DNA of 64,000 nt from Erodium maritimum (taxonomy: Eukaryota; Streptophyta; Magnoliopsida; Geraniales; Geraniaceae). Location of the stretch: positions 50,795,039 through 50,859,038 of the forward strand of contig OY997590.1 in NCBI GenBank assembly GCA_963921825.1, read 5' to 3'. Under the pieces are notes generated by a model, which saw only the letters and a list, made by a program, of their open reading frames with translations, made no database searches and had not been told where the DNA came from. Shown here one piece after another: positions 58,057 through 64,000 of this stretch. Each line of letters opens with the position of its first letter. The first letter of the stretch is position 1. A program made the position numbers and the translations under genes.

Positions 58057-59677
58057 ACCCAAAACCCAGTTTTGGTCATGTCCCGAGACAACTCCCTTTT
58101 GGCCATTCTCCATAAACGTGTCAATGAGTTCCATCCTCCGGTGTGACCCTTAGGTTTATGCATGTCAATAGATCAACGTAAAATCCCATTTTACTTGATC
58201 CTATATAAGTGGCAATTAACGAGACTTTAGTATTGCCTAACACTGCATAACGAATCGACCCTATCGATTCTAACATTTCCGTCATCTATGTCACTATCCT
58301 TTTATCTCCGATATCTTGATTGAGATAAGGCATAGAGTCGGCATCCTTATTATTCTCAATCATTGTTCCTTGATATGTGAGGTGACTGAATATATGATAC
58401 CCAGTATCATGTGCATGGTCATGCTATTCTTTCAGTCACTCTCGATCAAGCGGCCAAGAATCGATATATTTCTCATACCTTAGTATGCGGGATAAATCCC
58501 TTAGCCGTATTTCGTGTCACTCATGCAGCCCGTCCACAAGCCAATCATGGTCGTTATGGAAGTCTTGTTACGAAAAACGTTAGGCTCAGGTAAATCTCAG
58601 TTGTTGACTGTATAGCGATCACAAGTACTCCTTGGTCTAAGGATACATGAAAAGCTACGACACTGAATATGTTCATGACTTAATCTATGACACATATTCA
58701 GGGCGGGTCGTCCAATATCATGCCCACATGATATCTATGATCAGATTCTGGAATCCCATTCCAATGACTAACAGAACGTAATCCATAAAGAGTCATCTTT
58801 CATACTAGTCGCTTATAGTGAAGCTTTGTTGACTAGGGACCCATCTAGTGTGATCTATCTCGATCTATGGTTCTATTCGCATTGTGGGCATAGATCAGAG
58901 CACACATCGATATATTACTCCAACCCATAAGTAATATAAAGCTGCTTTAATTTTATTTCTAACGATGATATATACATTATGACATTTATGATTGAACTAC
59001 GGGCACTAACACTAACAATTATTATTCTCAATCACTATTCCTGGATATGTGAGATGACTGAATATATGATACCCATTATCATGTGCATGACCATGTTATT
59101 CTTTCAGTCACTCTCGATCAAGCGACCGAGAACCGATGTCTCAGTATGAGGGATAAATCCCTTGGCCGTCTTTCGTGTCACTCATGCAGTCCGCCCCAAG
59201 TCAATCCTAGCCGTTATGGAAACCCTGTCATATGCAACGTTGGGCTCAGGTCAAATTCAGTTGTTTACTGCATAGTAATCACAAAGACTCCTTGGTCTAA
59301 GGATACATGACAAGATACGACAATGAATATGTTCATGACTTGATCTATGGCACATATTCATGTCCGGTCGTCCAATATCATGTCCCACATGATATCTATG
59401 ATCAAACTCCAGAGTCACATTACATTGACTAACAGAACGTAAGCCATATAGAGCCATCTTTCATACTAGTCGCTTCTAGTGAAGCTTTGTTGACCGGGGA
59501 CAATCGAATGTGATCTATCTCGATCTATGGTTCTATTCACATGGTGGGCATAGATTAGAACATACATCGATATATTACTCCAACACATAAGTAATATAAA
59601 GCCGCTTTAATTTTATTTCTAACGATTATATTTACATTTGGACATTTACGATTGGACTACGGGCAATAAGACTAACA

Positions 59678-61233
59678 CCAACTCCAGTTCTATCTCTGTG
59701 CCCAAGCAGACCTGAAGCTTCGATTACCTGGCTACCAGAGAGTTGGCTGGCCACCAAATTCTTCCAATCGGGATCGATTCTCCAGACCTGGATGTGGCCC
59801 CGAGGACTTGTACCATTGGGTACAGTACTCAAGGATACAATTGGGCCCCTTCCCCGAGTCTAGGGGCCCTTAGGTATATTACTCAAGGATACGGGACCTA
59901 TCTTGGATGGTATACTCCGAGACACCTGATGGCCCCAATCAATCGCATAGTGCTTGGCGCTTCGATCCCTATGGAACTCCAACAGAGACGAATCAAGTTG
60001 TGGGGTATCAACCAACTCCCAGTCACACTCACGGACTATATGGACGTCAGACCACAGTTAAAAAAACGCAGGCGGCTTTGTGTAAGTGAGCGAGACACGA
60101 GCTGGTTTGGGAACTCCCTAAAACGTAGTAGTAGTTTGTGGCACAGGGGACGCTCCATGAGGTGCTTGAACCTCACTTTCACCGTTCCTCCCTAGCAGAG
60201 GCCTCATTGGTTACACGGGACATCGACACATAGCCCAAGAGCTGAGCCAATAGTTTCCCTCGTTGCTCGGGTCCGTACCAATGGAGGGAGACCATGGGCG
60301 TGGACCAATAGCTGAAGCCTATTTAGAGCGGGGGCGGGGTCCCTAGCCATCAGATCCAAGTCTCCTAGAAGAAGCGGCCGCCCGTCGAAGCACCAGGATC
60401 CGTTACCCCAGACCCAAGCACGGGCTTCCTCCGACTCGAAGTAGAACCCGAATACTCCGAGACCCATATCCTTGATCACCAAGCCCTCTACGGGTTTCCC
60501 CCAAGCGTTGACAATGACTCGGAGTAATAACTCCTTCTAGGGAGGCTTTGAGGTCCAAAGCTTTCCCATCATGGTGAATTGTTGACGGGCTATAACTGAA
60601 GGGATCGCCGGAGAATACGACACTAGGACCTCTAGCTCTTCCTCCTCCTCCAACAGCATGAGGAGATGTCGTCTTGGAGACTAGCCACAATAGACTCGAG
60701 GGAGTCTGGCGCGACCATTGGCCCTGAAGTAGATCCGGCTTCCTTTGGTTTGAACACCCAGCGACGATGACTCATGCCTAGTGACGGAGTGAGTAAGGAC
60801 GGAATCACTAGATTTCGCTCTGCATTAGGGATCGTGAACCCTTCACAGAGCGCCTCCAATTCCTCCCTCTCAAGCTCGACCATGGGTGCTTTCCCACGGA
60901 GAGGGTCCCGACACAGTGGGGCGGTGAGATCCCATTGGGGATAACCAGTGACGGCAGAGCAACGCAGGGTACATCCGTGGACGGCGTCACAATCGTCGAT
61001 CCCTCGATGGGGGTAGTTGATGGTAGAGGAGCCTTGGCGGAAGATTTCTTGTAGAGGAAGCAACAGTTGTAGCCTTGAGCGGACGACCTCGTCGTGGCCT
61101 TACTACCAGAGTAGAGAACCCTGGAGAGAAAGCCACGATAGTCGTGGATGGTGGTGACTGTAGAAGGGCAGACGGTTGGCAAAAAAGAATCGAAGAGACT
61201 TGTCCAGACGGAATTTGCTTCGATCTCCTTCAA
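59678..61233 (-). pseudogene. DUF4283-type gag/ORF1 relic
   Basis: On the minus strand the frame ending at 60204 reads 'GLGVFGFYFESEEARAWVW', then 'WCFDGRPLLLGDL' and 'LLVHAHGLPPL'. This is the standard DUF4283 pattern (F-F-F near the start, W-F-g--lll, then v--hgLP). Upstream frames (61233-60632) supply a serine- and proline-rich N-terminus with frame changes. Downstream (60203-60050) a 'VKVRFKHL' stretch resembles the piece before the zinc knuckle, but the cysteines are not kept. Such proteins are ORF1/gag of plant LINE-like elements. No reverse transcriptase follows. Confidence 0.6.
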
Positions 61234-61295
61234 CGTATTGCGAGAGAATTTGGGTTTTTTCTAAGTTAAAACATAAAAAATGATGTTTTTTTCTA

Positions 61296-61730
61296 GGGTA
61301 AACTACAAATGCATACCCTGAAGTTGTCACGTTTAACCGATGATTACCCTGAAGTTTAAAGTTAACTGATGCATACCCTGAAGTTACGAGTTGTAACTGA
61401 AAACCCCTCCCGCAGCTAAAATGACGAAAATACCCTCAACTACACTTCAATAACTTCAATAATTATGTTTAAAAAATTATTTAAAAACTACTCTTGTTAT
61501 ATATATACATTTACTTATTAAATGACTTCATTTTTATTTAAAAAATCACTTCATTTGTAGTTTAAAAAATATATTTTAAAAGATCACTGAGGGTATTTTC
61601 GTCATTTTAGCTGACAGAAGGGGATTTTAGATACAAGTTGTAATTCAGGGTATGCATCAATTAATTTTAAACTTCAGGGTAATCATCGGTTAAACATGAC
61701 AACTTGAAGGTATACATTTGTAGTTTACCC
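61296..61730. mobile_element. Mutator-like MITE, 435 bp
   Basis: Inverted arms of about 150 bp start 'gggtaaactacaaatgcata' and end with the complement 'tgtagtttaccc'. Both arms carry 'cttcagggtaatcatcggtt' or its complement. The flanks are T-rich ('ttttttcta' and 'ttttttttc'), so the 9-bp duplication is only approximate. It lies about 670 bp upstream of the thioesterase gene. Confidence 0.8.
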
Positions 61731-62382
61731 TTTTTTTTCAAATTTCAACAGCTTATTATATACTTTTTCAATTTATTCTTTCCTCTCGTTTTATTCCCAC
61801 ATTAGTATGTCTATCACAAGACCAAAACTCCGTAATCATGTGTTTGAGACAATTTATCTACATACTCGTCAACAACCTATCCTAAAATAATAACAAAATG
61901 TATATTTGAAAAATATTCTCTGTTATTATATTTAACAAAATGTATATTTGAAAAATATTCTCTGTTATTATATTCCTCCGTAAACAAGAAATGTATAGTT
62001 TACTTATCTCCAAGAAAGCGCTCCTGCGTAAACCGCTGATTCACAGAATCTTATGAATTGTTAAAACTTAAAATTTACATGCATAGGAAAAATGCCTGTA
62101 GAGTTCCTAACTTGTCACAAGAAAAATAAGAGGCAAACTTGGCTTTCATCGAAAACGTCTAAGCCCCAAAATTAAGGACAGTAAGTACCCAAATTATAAT
62201 GCCAATTTGACAACCCAGAAACCAACACCAAATACATAACACATCTCCTGAACTGACCTTCCCTTTTGTCCGACTTGGGCACCGATACTTTCTAGGACAC
62301 TATACCTAGAAAAAAAACCCAGAATCATTGTCACTTTGATGGATTCAATTCTTTTGCTTCGGAGTTTCCGAGCTTTTTCAGC
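61731..62382 (+). promoter_or_regulatory. Upstream region of the thioesterase gene
   Basis: This AT-rich non-coding stretch probably contains the promoter. A tandem duplication lies at 61891-61974. No other defined element was recognised by eye. Confidence 0.4.
61891..61974 (+). repeat. Perfect tandem duplication, 2 x 42 bp
   Basis: The 42-bp unit beginning 'taacaaaatgtatatttgaa' occurs twice in a row (61891-61932 and 61933-61974) with no difference, so the duplication is recent or an assembly effect. Confidence 0.95.
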
Positions 62383-62390
62383 TATATAAA
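62383..62390 (+). promoter_or_regulatory. Possible TATA box
   Basis: 'tatataaa' lies only 8 bases before the first ATG (62398). If used, transcription would start about 30 bases downstream, behind that ATG and before the second one at 62443. Confidence 0.4.
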
Positions 62391-62397
62391 CATCACC

Positions 62398-64000
62398 ATG
62401 CCTATCTTCTGTTCCAATGTTTTGGCCACCAACATCAGGAAAATGGCTGTCCTGAGCACTCTCTGTGTCTCCCATGTAGCCCAAACCTCCTACTTGATCA
62501 GATGTTCTTGTTCCTTGAGTGGATATGGTTCGAACAACCGTGCAGGGGCCAAGTCTGGGTCAATAAGCCAGACTGCAGGAGCTACAGCAACCATTTCGAC
62601 TGTTCTTGCACCCATTCCCAGGAAAGATCCTGTTTTGCAGGAGAGAAACCGCCAGAACATCCCGACAAAGAAGCAGCTCGTTGACCCCCACCGACAGGGG
62701 CTGATCATTGAGGGAGGGGTTGGTTACAGACAGACTGTGGTCATCAGATCCTATGAAGTTGGTCCGGACAAGACAGCAACGCTGGAAAGCGTCCTCAACC
62801 TTCTCCAGGTACAGAACATGGCTGTGTTTTTGTGTTTGTGCGTTTTTGATCCTCTCGGATGCTGATATTAAGAAGAGTTTTTGTGTAGGAGACGGCCTTG
62901 AACCATGTATGGATGTCCGGACTTCTCAGCAACGGATTTGGAGCAACTCATGGGATGATGAGGAACAATCTCATATGGGTTGTGTCCAGAATGCAAGCTC
63001 AAATCGATCACTATCCCATCTGGTACTTCAATCTTCTCTTCTACGTCAAAACATTAAGCATGTTCAAAGGATTTCACTACAAAATCAAGAAACAACTACC
63101 TTAGAGACATGTAGAAAATTCATTTATAAGAGTTATAACTTGAACTCCGAACATGATGGACATTTTATGCAGGGGGGAGGTGGTGGAAGTGGACACATGG
63201 GTCGGAGCGTCGGGGAAGAATGGAATGAGGCGAGACTGGCTCATAAGGAGTCAAGCCTCGGGCCATATCTTTGTCCGTGCCACCAGGTACGTATATATGT
63301 ATGTGTGTGTGTATGTTCTCCCCAGATACCATTCACCATCCAATCCAAGAACTGACACTAAGATTTACTATACAGCACATGGGTGATGATGAACGAGAAA
63401 ACAAGGCGCCTTTCAAAGATGCCGGATGAGGTGAGGGCTGAGATCTCACCTTGGTTCATTGAGAAACGAGCAATCAAAGAAGATGTGCCCGAGAAGATCA
63501 TCAAACTGGATAGTAAAGCCAAATACGTGATCTCCAACTTGAAGGTAAATCTTTAACCAGTTCCTGAAATGGATAAACAAACAAAGATCAGCATCACTCA
63601 CAAATACTCTAAATCTGCAGCCAAAGAGAAGCGATCTAGACATGAACCACCATGTAAACAATGTCAAGTATGTGAAATGGATGCTCGAGGTAAACACTAG
63701 AAAGCAAACACCCAAACAAACAGTCAATCTTCAATCCATAACTTCTAAAATGCCTCTATTATTTTACTCTACAGACGATCCCGGATCCAGTAATGGAGTC
63801 TCACCAACTCACTAGCATCGAACTAGAGTACAGAAGAGAATGTGGGAGCTCAGATGTTGTTCAATCACTCTGTCAGCCAGACGAGGATCAAATTCTAAGA
63901 GAAGGGGTGAAACAAGATGCTGGAACGAGCAACCTCAATGGGTTTTCCTGGGCACCCAATTTTCTAGAAAATAATGGACTCTTCGGATCCTTTGAAAAGG
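62398..64000 (+). CDS. FATB: Plastid acyl-ACP thioesterase, FATB type (partial, exons 1-6)
   Basis: The enzyme releases free fatty acids from acyl-ACP in the plastid stroma, ending chain elongation. Exons that fit the GT-AG rule are 62398-62808, 62889-63022, 63173-63286, 63376-63544, 63621-63689 and 63775 to the window edge, joined in frame. The N-terminus (to about residue 90) is Ser/Thr-rich, a likely transit peptide. The first hot-dog domain has 'VIRSYEVGPDKTATLES', 'SGLLSNGFGATHGMMRNNLI' and 'SGKNGMRRDWLIRSQ'. The second has 'KRSDLDMNHHVNNVKYVKWM', with the catalytic Asn and His, and 'EYRRECGSSDVVQSL', with the Glu-Cys pair. 'MRRDWL' and 'TRRLSKMPDEVR' favour FATB over FATA. The hydrophobic 'LPDWSML' segment of many FATB proteins is absent. 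An alternative start is the Met at 62443. The 3' end lies outside the window. Confidence 0.93.

Larger units (their letters stand above)
40746..59017 (-). repeat. Copia LTR no. 2 (minus), inserted in LTR no. 1 and itself split
   Basis: It starts 'tgttgggtctcgaggtaggg' at 40746 and ends 'cactaacactaaca' at 59017. The pieces are 40746-41074, about 46057-46288 and about 58057-59017. In this order they are collinear with the intact LTR at 19740, apart from roughly 170 bp lost at the last break. No copia interior adjoins it in this orientation, so it looks like a solo LTR. Both flanks carry a 'ttatt' motif that may be the 5-bp target duplication. Confidence 0.8.
40058..59677 (-). repeat. Copia LTR no. 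1 (minus), split by nested insertions
   Basis: The left piece (about 40058-40745) ends in 'gtcgtcatccttatt', and the right piece (59018-59677) continues with 'attctcaatcac'. In the uninterrupted LTR at 19740-21340 these two phrases are adjacent (about 20735-20770). The terminal 'actaaca' is at 59671-59677. The first roughly 320 bp, as seen on the plus strand, are missing at the left. Together the pieces make about 1.35 kb of a 1.7-kb LTR. Confidence 0.85.

Noticed and set aside
19740-59677. Pairing the minus-strand copia (19740-25778) with LTR no. 1 (40058-59677) as its missing 5' LTR
   Set aside because: Orientation fits, but the outer flanks ('acata' before 19740 and 'ccaac' after 59677) do not form a target duplication. 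The inner end of LTR no. 1 is deleted, so the link cannot be shown.

Overview
This window is nuclear DNA of a flowering plant, most likely a eudicot. Two host genes show this: a P-class pentatricopeptide repeat (PPR) gene and a split plastid acyl-ACP thioesterase gene of the FATB type. The repeats are also typical plant families: Ty1-copia and Ty3-gypsy retrotransposons with initiator-tRNA-Met primer sites, L1-type LINEs, Mutator-like and hAT MITEs, and DUF1985 elements. I see no operon, CRISPR array, rRNA gene or intact tRNA gene. About 80-90 % of the window is transposon-derived, and most of the transposon coding sequence is broken.

Layout. 1-760: an LTR end and a small retroelement relic. 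1371-2814: a Pack-MULE carrying a piece of a BAM/CLAVATA-type leucine-rich receptor kinase gene. 2876-4905: two Mutator-like MITEs, one inside a DUF1985 element copy. About 5870-7365: a decayed LINE-like ORF1. 7425-8479: a candidate miniature LTR element (TRIM) with a hAT MITE inside. 9804-12056 (minus): the PPR gene, the only long intact gene that lies wholly inside the window. 12558-13756: a 1.2-kb Mutator-like MITE full of short tandem repeats; a second copy lies at 21341-22713. 15920-19739: a second DUF1985 element copy, split by a solo gypsy LTR and truncated by a copia element on the minus strand (19740-25778). 25779-26996: a second gene-capturing element, with a CIPK kinase fragment. 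26997-39552: a minus-strand Ty3-gypsy chromovirus with a LINE inserted in its left LTR and a truncated right LTR.

From 40058 to 59677 the window is a nested stack. A minus-strand copia LTR was entered by a second copy of the same LTR (40746-59017). That copy was entered by a different LTR element without recognisable genes (41075-46056, itself carrying a hAT MITE) and by a plus-strand copia (46289-58056). The LTR of that copia was entered by a nearly full-length L1 LINE (47608-53012). After this come a DUF4283 ORF1 relic, a MITE, and the 5' part of the thioesterase gene (62398 to the window edge).

I found no dedicated new multi-gene system. The most unusual observations are a copia family in which two separate copies both lack the reverse-transcriptase YVDD box at the same point, two gene-fragment-capturing elements (BAM-like and CIPK-like), a minisatellite-filled Mutator-like MITE family with 10-bp target duplications, and the LTR-in-LTR nest, whose insertion order can be read from the sequence.
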